Assembly: GCA_963682175.1 (NCBI GenBank) | Contig: OY821786.1 | Location: 29,038,501-29,102,500 of the forward strand | Origin: Triglochin maritima | Taxonomy: Eukaryota; Streptophyta; Magnoliopsida; Alismatales; Juncaginaceae | Length of the DNA: 64,000 nt | Direction: 5' to 3' | Shown here: piece after piece, positions 31,937 to 43,785 of the stretch | Layout of the letters: each line of letters opens with the position of its first letter | Position numbering within the stretch: position 1 is the first letter of the stretch | The notes under the pieces: model-generated | Told to the model about the DNA's origin: nothing | Seen by the model: the letters and a program-made list of their open reading frames with translations, nothing else | Databases searched by the model: none | Program-made: the position numbers and the translations under genes

Positions 31937-33855
31937 AGCGATACATGAGTTCTAGCATAAAATACAACGAGCTACAATAGTCATAAAAAATAAACTGACT
32001 TAATAGCTATAGCATTCAGACCAAAGCAAAACATAAAGCATTCGATCAAATCCTCATGCAATAGTTAATAAAGCTATTTTACTAATCTATATATTGAGCT
32101 CCATCATGATTTAGAGACCAAAAAAACGTTTAAATCATGGCAAATCAGCAAATAAAGAAAGTATTGCCGCCGGTTGCAAGGTGGTTTACACAAAACACTT
32201 CTACCTTGCAACTCCCACTAGGCATGTAGGTTCCAAAAAAATGATTCCATTCAAAAAAATCAATCAAGATCACACAGAAATCGATTGCTACATTACTTCC
32301 ATATTGAGCTAAGGATCCCCCATAGGGATTTAGCCTCTTAGACGGGAACCTGCATGAGCCTTGTAGCAATAATATCACAATAATAATAAAAAATAAAGGA
32401 GCCCCTCGTCTCCTCAGGGCAATAAACAGTCCACAGCCCATAATTGTTACAGTCCATAAATATTATAGTCCATTGCGATATCTATTGCAAATGGAAATGA
32501 ATGAATGAAATTACGCTCAACTCTCAATAAGACAGTAAATAAAATTAGCAACCATTCATTCCATACAAGCACAATCTTTCCATACGTTAGCACAATCCGA
32601 CGTATGAAAAAAATACCATAAAGTGTGCACCTCTTTCAATCAAGAAGGAAGTTATGCATAAGGAAACAATGCCTTTATGGTGCACGAATAATGGCAAAAA
32701 CGTGTTAGGTAATAACAACCAATCTCCACAATAATCATTCTCAAAACTGAATTTTTCTTCTTTCCCTAATCAATATAATCATGATAGCACAAAATTATCC
32801 TACTTTGATTAGGAAAGAAAAGAAATCTGAAATTCTTTGGTGGAGAGCAACACATATTTGCGCATCAAAGGAAAGCATTCAAAATACTTTTAAGGCAATA
32901 AAACTCCAGCTGATAATATCTTCCCAAAAATTTCAGAATTAGCCATTTCTTAATCAATATAAGCATACAATTAACAATAATTATGCTACTTGTATGGGAA
33001 AGAAAAATTCGAAATTCTTTGGTGGAGGGTAACACATAAATGCACATATGATGAAAAAGAAATATTTCAAATGAAATGCATGCTATCAATCCCAAAAAAT
33101 CCGAAAATCCTTAATGAGATCAACATATATGTGCATTTAATCATAAATGAAATATTTCAAATGAAATGAATGCTATCATTTCAAAAATTCGAAAATCCTT
33201 AATGAGATTAACATATATGTGCATTCAATCATAAAGGAAATATTTCAAATGAAATGCATGCTATCATTCAAAGTAAATATTTCCGAATTATACAATATGG
33301 TAACTCAATATTCATGTATGTGCATGATTTTGCAATCAACATCTAATCCTAGATGCATGCACATGTGAATAAAAATTACATACCATCAAATGTACAAGAG
33401 TTTAGAAAGAAAAATGCACAATCAAATCATACCATCCAAAATGTATGATCACATTATATGATACATGCAATAATAACTCTTGTAAAATTATCATCATATT
33501 TCAAACAACATATATGTGCATATTAGAAGAACAAACAAACTCTAGCCGCAAGCTTCAAGGATGAAAGAAATATGCGCAACAAACATAGATTAACATGTAA
33601 CCCTAGGTACATGCATAAAATGAAATCTAAGCTATGCGCAAGAGTGAAATAATGATGAAACTTCTAATGCAATTCGCATGTAATGAAATGAATCAAGAAA
33701 ACATGCGCAAGGGTGAGGAAAAATGCCATCAAACCCTAGGCGCATGATGAAGAGAAAAAACTACACATGTCTGCGATTTCTCTAAAAAACAACCGAAATT
33801 ATTTCAACATATATGAAATAAGAAAGTGCTCCAAAATTCGGAGGTGACCAAGATG
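31937..33855 (-). other. Family C 5' leader, long and AT-rich
   Basis: About 1.9 kb of AT-rich sequence lies between the primer site and the gag start. It holds a tandem repeat (33059-33275) and a looser repeat of the AAATTCTTTGGTGGAG block at about 32834 and 33011. No coding sequence was recognised. Confidence 0.65.
33059..33275 (-). repeat. Tandem repeat, ~89 bp period, 2.4 copies
   Basis: GAAATATTTCAAATGAAATG starts at 33059, 33149 and 33237, each followed by 'CTATCA', 'GAAAATCCTTAATGAGAT' and 'AACATATATGTGCATT' in the first two copies. Confidence 0.85.
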
Positions 33856-33867
33856 GCTCTGGTACCA
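33856..33867 (-). other. Family C primer binding site
   Basis: GCTCTGGTACCA, one mismatch to the tRNA-Met site complement GCTCTGATACCA, directly inside the 5' LTR. Confidence 0.85.
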
Positions 33868-33868
33868 A

Positions 33869-34250
33869 TGTTAGCTTTTAACGATCTACAGGTTCAGGAG
33901 TACCTTCTTGGAGAGAACATGTGACAGCGGAATGGATCGGCGATCACCTCACGGAATCCTCTGGAGCACCGGTCGGTCTTCTACTCTCTTGGAGAAGAAG
34001 CACGAGTCCACAACCCAAAAGTCCACGGATTGACTTGGTGGAGGTGGAGGGACGAATGGGAGAGAGAGGGAGAGGTGGCGGCTAGGGTTTGGTGGGGCTA
34101 GGGTTTGCACACATGAACATCCATCCAATGGGAGGCTCCCCTCCTTATATAGATGGCCCCACCCTAAACCCTAAATGTGTAGTCCAATGGGGACGCGCCA
34201 TGTGTCAGTGTTTTGGGCAAATATCTTATTAATCCTAGATTAATCCAATA
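33869..34250 (-). repeat. Family C 5' LTR
   Basis: 382 bp, 97% like the 3' LTR by my count. TATA-like CCATCTATATAAGG lies on the minus strand near 34145-34160. The outer TAAAG duplication follows at 34251-34255. Confidence 0.9.
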
Positions 34251-34255
34251 TAAAG

Positions 34256-35514
34256 AACATGGAATCAATAATGACCAAAACCCAACTATGTCTCCACATG
34301 AGTTAAGATGTAACATTATCATTAAAACATACAAGACATTAATTAAGATGAGACCAACAAGAGCACATGCTCCCACATGTCATCCTTATCTCTTTACCAT
34401 TCCAACCTTACCCTCACTTGATCATTCCCCATAAAGTGAGCCTACTAGCATGTGCTAAAAGACCATTAACACATCAAAGACAAGAGCGAGGAACCCAACA
34501 AAATGACTATGGAATTCATGTGAGGCTCCAAGATTTGGATTAAACACACACATTAATACAACACATCAACACTTCACATCACCCTCCACCCACCAATGGT
34601 GATGGACTACTCTCTACTAATCTCCATAACCAAGAAAACAACAGTAGCAAAACAACCCATAAGCAAATAAAGAGAACAAAAGCTAATCACAGCAAGTGAA
34701 CAAAATTTGCATCAAATGAAAGATAACAACATGAAGATTATAAAAACATAACTTGATTAAGAAAACGAAGATTACAAAGTTGCTCCTCTTCTCCACCACT
34801 ACACTACTAATTAATAAACTAAAACCTACTCTAACAAACAAGAAATAAAACCTACTCTACTAAACAAGAAATGAAACTAACCTAAGGAGTAGAGGAAGGA
34901 AGTAAAGGGGGAGGAAGGATTACAAGTGTATTTATAGAAGATTAGAGGGTCTGGATGATTTTGGGCGCGATCAAACAGATGTAAATCCGATATGGATGTT
35001 GCATATTGCTCTGACCTAAAAACCCGACCCACCAGAGAAATTAGGGGTCAAATCGACCAACCGGTTCTACTAGTTGCATATTCTAATCCACCATTGGCAT
35101 ATCATTTGGGTCGGATCGACCTCTTATTTCACCAGTAGCTTTAATGTACCATTTTAACACATGGGGTGCACCTGGAGCCGTTGGTTCAAACCTGTTTGGT
35201 TTTAATTATTGAATTACTCTTTAGGTTCGGGAGATTCTGGACTTTTGTAACCAACATATTTTTCTTTACACTTAGGTATGTCTAGGTTTTCACTTTGGTC
35301 ATTCATGAGTTACAATCCGGTTCGTAGGCATTACAAATAGGTCCAAAAACCTTCCAAATAATTCAATTCTTCTTTCATTTAGGTCATTTTCTCTTCCTTT
35401 CTCTTTTTATTGCATAAACCCAGAAACACATCAAATAAACACTCAAGTAACACAAATATGGGGTACAATAAAGGATATATAACATGAATGCAATGTATAA
35501 TATGCTACAAATAA
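34256..35514 (-). repeat. Solo family B LTR (minus), continuation
   Basis: Continues 22681-23102. It reads, on the minus strand, as the family B LTR from its start (…TATGCTACAAATAA at 35501-35514 is the complement of the 'TGATTAGTAGCAT' type end) through a TATA box near 34928-34937. The hairpin motif is weak here (CCACCCACCAATGGTGATGG near 34590). Confidence 0.75.
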
Positions 35515-35519
35515 TTTTA

Positions 35520-35600
35520 CTTAAGATTCTACACTAGTTTCTACTTGTAAACACACACTCTTACACATATGCTTAATGGTTGGACAACCTCATGCACACA
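35520..35600 (+). repeat. LTR1, middle segment
   Basis: Matches 61675-61750 of LTR2 (TGCTTAATGGTTGGACA, then CCTCATGCACACA). It is cut from the rest of LTR1 by the LINE. Confidence 0.75.
35588..35600. repeat. LINE target-site duplication, left copy
   Basis: CCTCATGCACACA, 13 bp, repeated exactly at 42483-42495. Length fits L1-type target-primed insertion. Confidence 0.9.
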
Positions 35601-36150
35601 CTTTTTTTTACAAAGCAAAAGGGAGGCGTAGCCTCGAATTTTATTGATTTGTGTAAACGGACTTACATACAAACCAACCCAACAAACACTCAAAGGCCCT
35701 CGAAGCTTGCTGAGTACAAGCTCAGATTCTCACCTAGCCCATACACTATCACACGTTCCACCGTCTACTACAATGTATTACAGCACGCTTCGCATTGCTT
35801 AGCTAGTGCTAAGCTAAAGCTAAAGCTATAGAAAAAAAGACTATTTATCTATCTCCATGTTGTCTCAAAGGTCACCCTCTCATGCTCGTCTCCTTTGCCT
35901 TCCAACAGACCAAGCCCCTTTATCCGAATCACGTCCTTCTCATGCTGAATAATGGACTCAACTCGTCATTCCTCGCCCTCTATACAACACCTATTCCGTT
36001 CAGCCCAACATTCGAACACCACAACTCCCAAAGCTAGCTTCAGTGTTAGTGCCCCATGCTTTGAAAGTGCATTCCATGTTTGAACCCTATAGATCTCCTC
36101 TAATGTAGCTCCAATCATGTGGCCCATATCTTGTCTGAATCACGTCCGAA

Positions 36151-39100
36151 TCATGCGGCCCATAATGTAGTGCCCCTCCGAATCACATCCCATACAACCT
36201 GTACGAATGGGCACTCCAAAAACAAGTGTGTTAAATCCTTGTAGGCAGTCTTACATAGCGCACACCTTGACACCACGCTTAGCTTCAGCCCCCTACGTTT
36301 CATCATATCATGAGTAGGTAGCTTCACATGCACTATCCTCCATAATGTTAACGCATGCTTTGGGACAATGCATTTGTGCCACACCATCATCCCCCACCTA
36401 ACAACGTGTCTTTCCAGCTTGACCCACTGCCATGTATCACTCAAGGTAAGGGTTCTACGAGAGGCACCTACCCATGATAGCTCATCCTCCCCAAGGCCCA
36501 TTGGGATGTCAGGCAGCCATGCCAAAATTTCCTAAGAGCTCGGGAGTGTAGACGAGGCACTGTCCACCTACCATCTTCGAGAAAATGGGACATGGTGATA
36601 TCATGTGGAACCCCTAGATCATACCTCATTCTCTCCCCCACCGGCAGGGTGAGAAGTGGCGGGCCACACCATGGATCCTCAAAGAACTTCACCTTCTGCC
36701 CATCACCTATTCGGAAGAAAATTTTCTCCCTCTCCTTATTCCAGACTAGCGTAAGGCCTCGCCACGCCCAAGAGGTTGCTGGAGGCCGCATTATCCATAT
36801 CATGTTACGCAATGATCCCAAATAAGCGAAAGAGGTCAGCGTCGTTCCATTCCACCAATCGACGCAGCCCGAGGCCTCCTTCCCGCCTCGGAGTGCATAT
36901 ATCCTGCCATGAGACAGCAGCCCACATCTTCGGTCCCCCCCAAACAAAGTGCATCATCAATCTTTCTACTTCGTGAAGCACACTCCTTTGAACTAGAAAG
37001 GCCGAAATCCAGTAAATGCTAAAGGACATGAGCACACTTTGCACGAGATCCACTCGCCTTGCCAGGGAGAGGAGTTTACCCTTCCACGAGCTCAACCTCC
37101 CACGTATCTTTTCAAGAAGTGCTTCACAATGACTCTTCGTAAACCTCAAGGAAAAAAGTGGCAACCCAAGATATGTCATCGGGAAAGCGCTCTGCTGCAT
37201 TCGTAGGTGGCTACAAATCCACTCCCCGTCCGGTGTGCTCCCTCCCACGAAAACTTGTCTCTTTGGGTTGTTTAGTTACAGCCCCGAGTCCCATGAGAAC
37301 TTATCCAGCACCCCTTTCAGTGCGCGGGCATCAGCCTTGGTGGCACTCATAAACACCGTTACATCATCAGCAAACATCAAGTGCGAGACCGAGACCATAC
37401 CACACTTAACCGGTCGAAGACAACCTCTCCTCTCCTCACGACGCAGCAAAGCCCCCAACACTTCCATGCAAAGCCGAAGAGGTATGGGGTTAAAGGATCA
37501 CCTTGTCGGAGGCCATTTGAAGCCACAAATGGCCTCAACGAGGCACCATTTACATTGACTACGAAGGAGGCCTTCACACACGCCCCCACCAGCTTCCTCA
37601 ATTTGTCATTGAAGCCGAGCCTACATAGCACCTCATCCAATAATTTCCATCACACCGTGTCGTACGCCTTTCTCAGGTCGATCTTGACGGCCATGCATCC
37701 CAACCCTCGTTCAGAATGCAAGTTGTGGCATAATTCGTGGGCCAACAAAACATTGTCCCAACCCTCGAATGAAAGCACTTTGGTTCTCACTCACAAGCTC
37801 GGGCAGCACCTCCTTCAACCTATTCGCAAGAATCTTTGAGATATAGCCATACACCATGTTGCATAGGGAAATCAGTCGGTAGTCATCAATTGAAGTTGGA
37901 CCTCTCTTCTTTGGAATCAATGTAATCGCCGTATAATTGACTTGCTTGATGAGTTTACCCTCGCGAAAAAAAGAAGCAATGGCCTTAAAAAGATCCTTCT
38001 TTATAATCCCCAAGCCACCTTGAAAAACTTTGCGTTAAAGTCATCCGGTCCCGGTGCCTTGTCAACGTTTGACTACAAAACCACGAACTCCAGCTCAGCC
38101 ATAGTCACCGGGCGTGTGAGCAACCCAACCTCCATGGTATCTAGCGTAGGAAGCTCAATATCCGCCACAATGTTACCCCTCTGCACACTAGAAGCAAATA
38201 AGTTAGCAAACCGGCGACGTATCGCCTCACGAATTTGGTCCTCATCCTCAATCGTCTCTTCGCCCTCAACTATCCTACGCACTGTATTAGTGGCTCTCCT
38301 CACCCTAAGAGAAGCATGGTAGAACCTCGAGTTAGAGTCGCCTTCCCTCAACCGTCGCACCCTAGATTTTTGTCGAATGATCGACTCCTCAATCACCAAT
38401 TGGTGGGAGAACTTATCAACCGCCTCACTCTCCTTCCTTCTCAGTCCCTCCTCATCCGGATATCGTTCCATCTCCACTCGAATCTGCTGTAGCTCCTGCC
38501 TTGCCTCATTATGACGCTCAGTTATATTGCCAAACACCTCATCACTCCACGTCTTAAGTGCCCTCTTTACAGCCTCCAACTTCCCCACCACCCGATACAT
38601 TGGGGTACCTACAATGTAGGTTGACCAAGCCTCCTTTACCACCCCTAAAAACTGGTCGTGCCCAACCAAAGCATTCACAAACTGGAACATCTTCCTCTTC
38701 CGCACTCCATGAGGCTCGAGCTCTACCACCAAGGGACAATGGTCACTAAGCTCTTTACCTTCAACATAACAAATTGCATCCGGGAAGCATTCTAACCACA
38801 CATGCAAAGGGCTCGATCAATCCGCGTCTCTATCCGCCCGGGCCCATGCGACGAGTTCGACCATGTGAACTCTCCTCCTACTGTTTGTACCTAGAGCAAA
38901 GTACTGACCTCAATCCAATGGTTAAACTCCGCCATGGCCACCGCATTAAACCCACCCACTCCACGCTTCTCCCAAACACTCCTAACACATTTAAAGTCCC
39001 CCATGACCATCCACGCTACTCCAGCAGTAGGTTTGCACCCCTGCAAGGCCTCCCAAAGTGTTCTCCTCGTATCGTAGTTGTTATCCCCATACACAAAGCT

Positions 39101-39412
39101 AATCACAACTTGTTCACCTGTGGCTCGAACTATACCCTCCATGTGAATTAACTAATCCGTCTCCCGGGTCTTCTGAAGGTGATATTCTGAATCCTTCCAC
39201 AACACAAGGAGCGTCCCAGAATTTACCACCTCACTATTTCACTCCCATTCATCTTGCCATATAGATTTAACAAACCTCGTCAGCCTCTTCTTCTTTACTT
39301 TGTGCTCAATAATACAAGAGAAATCCACTCTCCCCCGATTTATTTTATCTCGGATCATGTACGAGCGCCCCCGGGTATTTGCACCACGCACATTCCACCA
39401 AAGGCACTTCAT
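36151..39412 (-). pseudogene. LINE ORF2: endonuclease, RT, zf-RVT
   Basis: The ATG at 39412 opens MKCLWWNVRGANTRGRS, the endonuclease start. 39142-38891 holds MVMGDFKCVRSVWEKRGVGG, where the family has GDFN, so the Asn is Lys. 38807-38073 reads DAICYVEGKELSDHCPLVVE (the 'SDH' endonuclease motif), then the linker VFGNITERHNEA. RT follows: ITLIPKKRGPTSIDDYRLIS at about 37920, GLRQGDPLTPYLF at about 37490, and the catalytic FADDV at 37360-37374. The C-terminus (36525-36151) contains WHKCIVPKHALTLWR and CALCKTAYKDLTHLFLECPF, a zf-RVT zinc-binding tail. At least five frame changes break the ORF. Confidence 0.9.
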
Positions 39413-39544
39413 GGATGTGAGGTTGGCGAGCGGACTCCCTTCTTCCCTCGATTTCTCTTCCTTTGCTTTGCCACGTCCACCACTCTCACATGCCTGAAGG
39501 AGTATGGGGGTGTAGCTTCCTCGAGGCTCACTAGTGAGGGTCCC

Positions 39545-40735
39545 TGATGAGAATTTTATTTATACCGCAAATGCACGACGTCAATGAAGACGTGGCAAGT
39601 ACGGGTCGAACACAAAGATGGAGAGATATTGTTATTTTTGTGATTTTCGATTTAGGAAAGAAAGAGAGAGAAATAAGTTTGGTTTGAGATTTTTGGTTTT
39701 TAATTATCTAAAGCAAGAACAACAAAAATTAAAAAGAAAATAAAGCAAATATGGATGAGAGTCCAACGGGTGGAGGTTTAGATGTCGGGTTTTGTTTAGA
39801 GAAATCTGAAACTTATAATAAATCACATTAGTTATAAAGCATTACATGATAAATGATTCAACATAAACTCAAGTAATCAAAATATACTAACACGAAATTA
39901 AAATAATAACATCATTCTCCTTCTCGTCACCATAAATCTGTCACCCCGACCCTTTGGAGAGAGTTAGAAACTCATGGATGGAGGGAAGGAGACGGGGTCC
40001 TAGAGAAACTACAAAAGAAAACTAAAAACAAGAAATAAAACAACAGAATTTTATTACTAAAGTATGGAATAAAAACTAAGACTCGTTTCAATACATGATT
40101 CGGCCTTATTTATAGCCTCAACCGGGGATCCCAATACATAAAAGAAAAGTACAAGCGTCAATACAGCATTGGTAAACATTTGAGCGCACGGATCGACTTT
40201 TGTGCGGCTAATCTGCCGCATTTTGTACATGGGGTGCGGTGGAATCGCCACCTTTTTGGCTCAGATTCGATCAGGATTTTTCCTGTGTGTTTATGGTATG
40301 ATTTAAATGTCCTTTGCGCGTCTGGATTGATTTCTTTCCTTTCTTTTGAGCTTCGAATTTATTTCTTCATATATTTGGAGATCCCAATTGATTTTTCTTT
40401 AGAAATTTTCCAAATTAATATTTTGGTACTTGTAATTGAAGTCCGGTCCTCGACTCTTGCAATTAAGTCCCTAACTACTTTTGTGCTTAAGTCCTTGGCC
40501 TTTTTGTAATTAGGTCTTGAATGCTTTTATGCTTGTCAATTTGAACCCGATAATCTTGAACTTAGCCTTTATGACAGAAATGAGTCTCTTGCACGCGTTT
40601 GTGCTCGAGATATGGGTAATTTGCATTCAGGTCCCTGTATTCTGCAAATAAGACTAAACACATACCTTAGTAGCATTTATTGATATAAAATTAATCTAAA
40701 TGAAAGACATATGATGCAATGTATGCAATGCATCA
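39545..40735 (-). repeat. Solo family B LTR (minus) in the LINE
   Basis: 1191 bp from TGATGAG to TGCATCA, with the conserved ACCGCAAATGCACG U5 motif at about 39562 and a TATA box (minus) near 40103-40113. A perfect GTCCC duplication flanks it (39540-39544 and 40736-40740). It lies between LINE ORF1 and ORF2. It is shorter than the other family B LTRs and the hairpin motif is weak, so it is a distinct subfamily. Confidence 0.85.
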
Positions 40736-42201
40736 GTCCCCTCATGCCCTTTGCCATCCGTTCTTGACTAAGCTCACTAGCCATCAGGTCACTCTCACCC
40801 TCCCCCTTCATCTCAGCAAGGAGATGGAATTGATTTGGTGAGTGAGCCACGTCTTCCACCCTCGAGACACCCCCATGCAGCCCATGCACCGTCGCCTTAT
40901 GTGAATTCCCTTCATCCTCGTATGCATGCTCCCCCGTAGGCGTGAGTCCACCATTGTGCAAACATCCACTCCATAGCCCCCCTTCTTCAAGCTGCAAACC
41001 TGCACGCCTTTGCACCCCATCAGAGGCCACTAGCTCCCCACATGACCCATCCTCATTTGGTGCACCTACACCTACTTCCTCCACTAAGCCTTGCCCACAT
41101 TCCTCTTCTACACCCGACCCAGGAAGAACTCCCTTTCATAGTGAGGCATTGTTGCTATTCTCAGCACTACACATACCTTCCTCCACTAAGCCTTTCCCAC
41201 TTTCCTCTTCTGCACACGACAAAGAATGTACTCCCTTTCAAGGTGAGGCCTCTTTGCTATTCTCAGCAATACACAAACCTTCCACTCCACCTATCTCAAT
41301 TCCCATTGGCTTCTCTCCATTCCCTCCACCTATCTCAGCTCCTATTGGTTCCTTCCCTTCTCTAGACCCTTTCCCATTGGTTCCCATCCCCTTAGGGTTA
41401 TCTTTTGCAGCCCCACCCTAACGATTTCCTTCTTTTGCATGGCTCTTGTTAGAGCCAACAAGGGAGGCTCCCATCTGTCTTCCAAAAATGGGCTCACTCT
41501 CCTCCTCAACGGAATACCCTCAAATCCGTTAGGCTTAGGTCCCTTGCACCTCCCATCAACCCCCACACTGTTACACCCTTCCATTGCACTAACTAGGCTT
41601 TCTGGAGCAGGACCCTCTAACAAACCTTCCAGCTCTGGCAGCCCACACATCCCGTTGCTTCCATCTCCAGCAACACCTCCTCCACTACTCCCATTCTCGC
41701 CTTCCTGCTCCTTCTTTTTCTCCACCCATGGAGCAGGACCCTCACAAACCATGGACGATTTTCAAGAGCAAAAACTCGATCGATGACTAGCGAGAATCTT
41801 AAAATCATCATATTGAACCTCCGTCGTACAATCTCTAACTCCCTCTAGATCTTCCACACCTTTGCTAAATGGCTCTCAAGTGTAGGTAAATGGGGAGAGA
41901 ACCCCACGAAATAACCCATCAGTACCTTCTTCCATGCACCACTAGCTTCCTCATGCTCTTGACTCGAAATGGTAGCAACCCTAGCACCTCCCTCCCTTAT
42001 TGTTGGTGCAACAAAATCCAGGGAAGTGCTCGGCTTAACCCTCTTCTCGAAAAGATCAGACCACTTGCGGGGCTGAGCATGCACCCTAGGTTGCTCCACA
42101 TGCGCATAATTTGCTCCTTCACAGTCCTTTGTGACACTCTTGAGACTTGGGAACTCCTCCAAGTCGGTGATGGTTGCTCTAGCACTCAAGGATTCCTCCA
42201 T
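40736..42201 (-). pseudogene. LINE ORF1 (nucleic-acid-binding protein)
   Basis: The ATG at 42201 opens MEESLSARATITDLEEFPSL and reaches GAWKKVLMGYFVGFSPHLPT, the 'GYF-G--P' sequence of plant LINE ORF1 (DUF4283-type). A stop at 41845 follows immediately. Low-complexity pieces continue in other frames (41752-41342 with PLRRRVSPFLEDRWEP, 41084-40740 with EEVGVGAPNEDGS). ORF1 in plant LINEs binds the element RNA and carries a DUF4283 and a zinc knuckle; the knuckle is not seen. The 5' UTR at 42202-42482 is CT-rich on the plus strand. Confidence 0.75.
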
Positions 42202-42310
42202 AGCAAAAGAATGGAGAACGAACTAGACCCAAAACACGATTTAGGTTGAGAAATGGTGAAGAACTACCCTAGAAACCCAAGGCTCTCCCATCGCTCCCCT
42301 TCCCACTAAC

Positions 42311-42480
42311 TTGTCCCCTCTTCCTTCTCTCTCTCCTTCTCATTGTCTTTCTCCATCTAGCTCACTTACCGACTCCCACACCCTTTGTCCCTCTCTCCTT
42401 CTCTTTCTCTCTCTCTCTCCTTTTCCTACATTCACAATCTCCTTCTCTCTCCTCTCTCTACTTCTCGCTCTAATTCACTC
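42311..42480. repeat. CT-rich low-complexity tract
   Basis: TCTCTCTC runs and CTTCTC words over about 170 bp, purine-rich on the LINE sense strand, corresponding to the LINE 5' UTR. Confidence 0.7.
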
Positions 42481-42482
42481 CG

Positions 42483-42495
42483 CCTCATGCACACA
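42483..42495. repeat. LINE target-site duplication, right copy
   Basis: CCTCATGCACACA, identical to 35588-35600. Confidence 0.9.
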
Positions 42496-42719
42496 TACCT
42501 CACTATGGCACCTCCATTCCAAGGGGTTTAGTTAGATTGTTTTTTTCTATCTTAGTTTAGTTTAGTTAGTTTAGCCAAAAACACTCTATTTATTTTTCTT
42601 CTCACTCGAGTATGGTGATAAGAACAACGCGCACAACTCCTCGTGGTACGACCCGTACTTGCCGCGTATTCACCGATGTCGTCAACCTATGATATGGAAC
42701 TATTAAAAATCTCAATCAA
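42496..42719 (+). repeat. LTR1, 3' end
   Basis: Matches 61752-61973 (AAGGGGTTTAGTTAGATTGT, ACTCGAGTATGGTGATAA, TCAATCA end). It is followed by the primer site at 42723. Confidence 0.8.
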
Positions 42720-42722
42720 GTT

Positions 42723-42743
42723 TTTCGCACCGTTATCGGGGAA
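42723..42743 (+). other. Degenerate tRNA-Asp primer site of plus family B unit
   Basis: TTTCGCACCGTTATCGGGGAA resembles TGGCGCCGTTGCCGGGGA, the Athila-type site, with several changes. Confidence 0.7.
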
Positions 42744-43785
42744 TTGGTCGAAGTCGTTGTTGTTTCCACCGTTTCAGTGAGTTTTTTTTACATTTTTCTT
42801 TTAGTTTTGTTATTGGACAGGGGGCTAAGTGGACAAGAGTCTTAATTGAGAAATAGAAACACACAGGGGAGGTTTGGGGGCCAGAATCCCCAAACAATCC
42901 ACCAGTAGCTGATTTGAATCCTCAAGTGGCAGATCTGGTGAGCTCTTCTATTTTTTGTTTCTTCTGTACCTTGCTCTTTCAATTCCTAGTTGATATATGC
43001 TCCTGTCCACTTCATATATGCTCTATGTTGTTGCCGGAAATTTAATTTATGTGCATGATTCCCCTCTTAAGACAACTTAGCCTTTAAAACTCAAAGCAAA
43101 ATGTTAGACTTATTATCATCCAGGTCATGCATCATTTTTGGACCTTGCACGCATTCGTCTTTTCTTTACATTTTTTGTTTTCGATTGTTGGTGAGAGGTA
43201 TGACCCTTCTTCACTGATTCATGAATTAGCTTGCATGCATTAACTAGTAGGGTCGCATTGGAATAAGAGTGAGGTAAATGTTTGATTGGAGGGCTTGATT
43301 GCTAGTTTAGAGATCAAACTAGTCTAAGGGGGTTGTCTCATACAAGATAAGGTGGGGGATTTCATCATCCTTTCCTTTGCCCAAAAATCACACTAATCAA
43401 AAGCCTTAATCTAAAATCAAGTAGCATTGACCACTAGGATTCGGGCGCACTTAGGAGACAATCCCAATTTTGACGTTATGGCCTGATTGTCGTCGTTTGC
43501 TTTTTGTATTGAGAGTTTTGGGACCTCTGGGTCTTGACTTTCTCATTCGTCTTTGCGACCTTAGGCCGAGGGAGGTGAGGCGTCATCTAGCTTAAGGAGT
43601 CATGGCCAGCCTAAGCTTGTTTGAGTCGTGTTTGTTCGATTAGGCTTCTACCCTTACCCACGTCAACTCTAGGGATTCTTCCCTTCTCTTATGAGTCTTC
43701 TCCTCACCCCCTTCTATGGTTCAGTCTCCTCCTGTGATTACACTTTCTACTTGTGTGTGGTTGTTGAGTTGAGTCAAGTACGTTT
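42744..43785 (+). other. Family B 5' leader, plus copy
   Basis: About 1 kb between primer site and gag. 43300-43760 matches the leader of the intact minus element (56700-57070) and the minus fragment at 13914-14265. No coding sequence. Confidence 0.7.

Larger units (their letters stand above)
23103..34250 (-). mobile_element. Family C copia element, near-complete, minus strand
   Basis: LTRs of 381 and 382 bp (23103-23483 and 33869-34250) bracket a gag-protease-integrase-RT-RNase H series in copia order. The 5-bp duplication TAAAG is intact at 23098-23102 and 34251-34255. By my count the LTRs differ at about 12 sites plus one single-base gap (about 3%). The coding region carries frameshifts, a protease active-site change and a 3.1-kb composite insertion in gag (28454-31583), so it is inactive. 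It sits inside a minus-strand family B solo LTR. Confidence 0.9.
35601..42482 (-). mobile_element. L1-type LINE, minus strand, full span with solo LTR inside
   Basis: A short poly-T (eight T at 35602-35609) on the plus strand is the poly-A tail, and the element ends at 42482, both next to a 13-bp duplication. Removing the nested solo LTR (39545-40735) leaves about 5.7 kb, the usual size of a full plant LINE, with ORF1 then ORF2 in order. Both ORFs are frameshifted. It is inserted in LTR1 of the family B array. Confidence 0.9.

Noticed and set aside
41439..41786. Plus-strand Ser/Pro-rich open frames around 40940-41790
   Set aside because: They are complements of the low-complexity LINE ORF1 region; overlapping frames on the same strand indicate composition, not coding.
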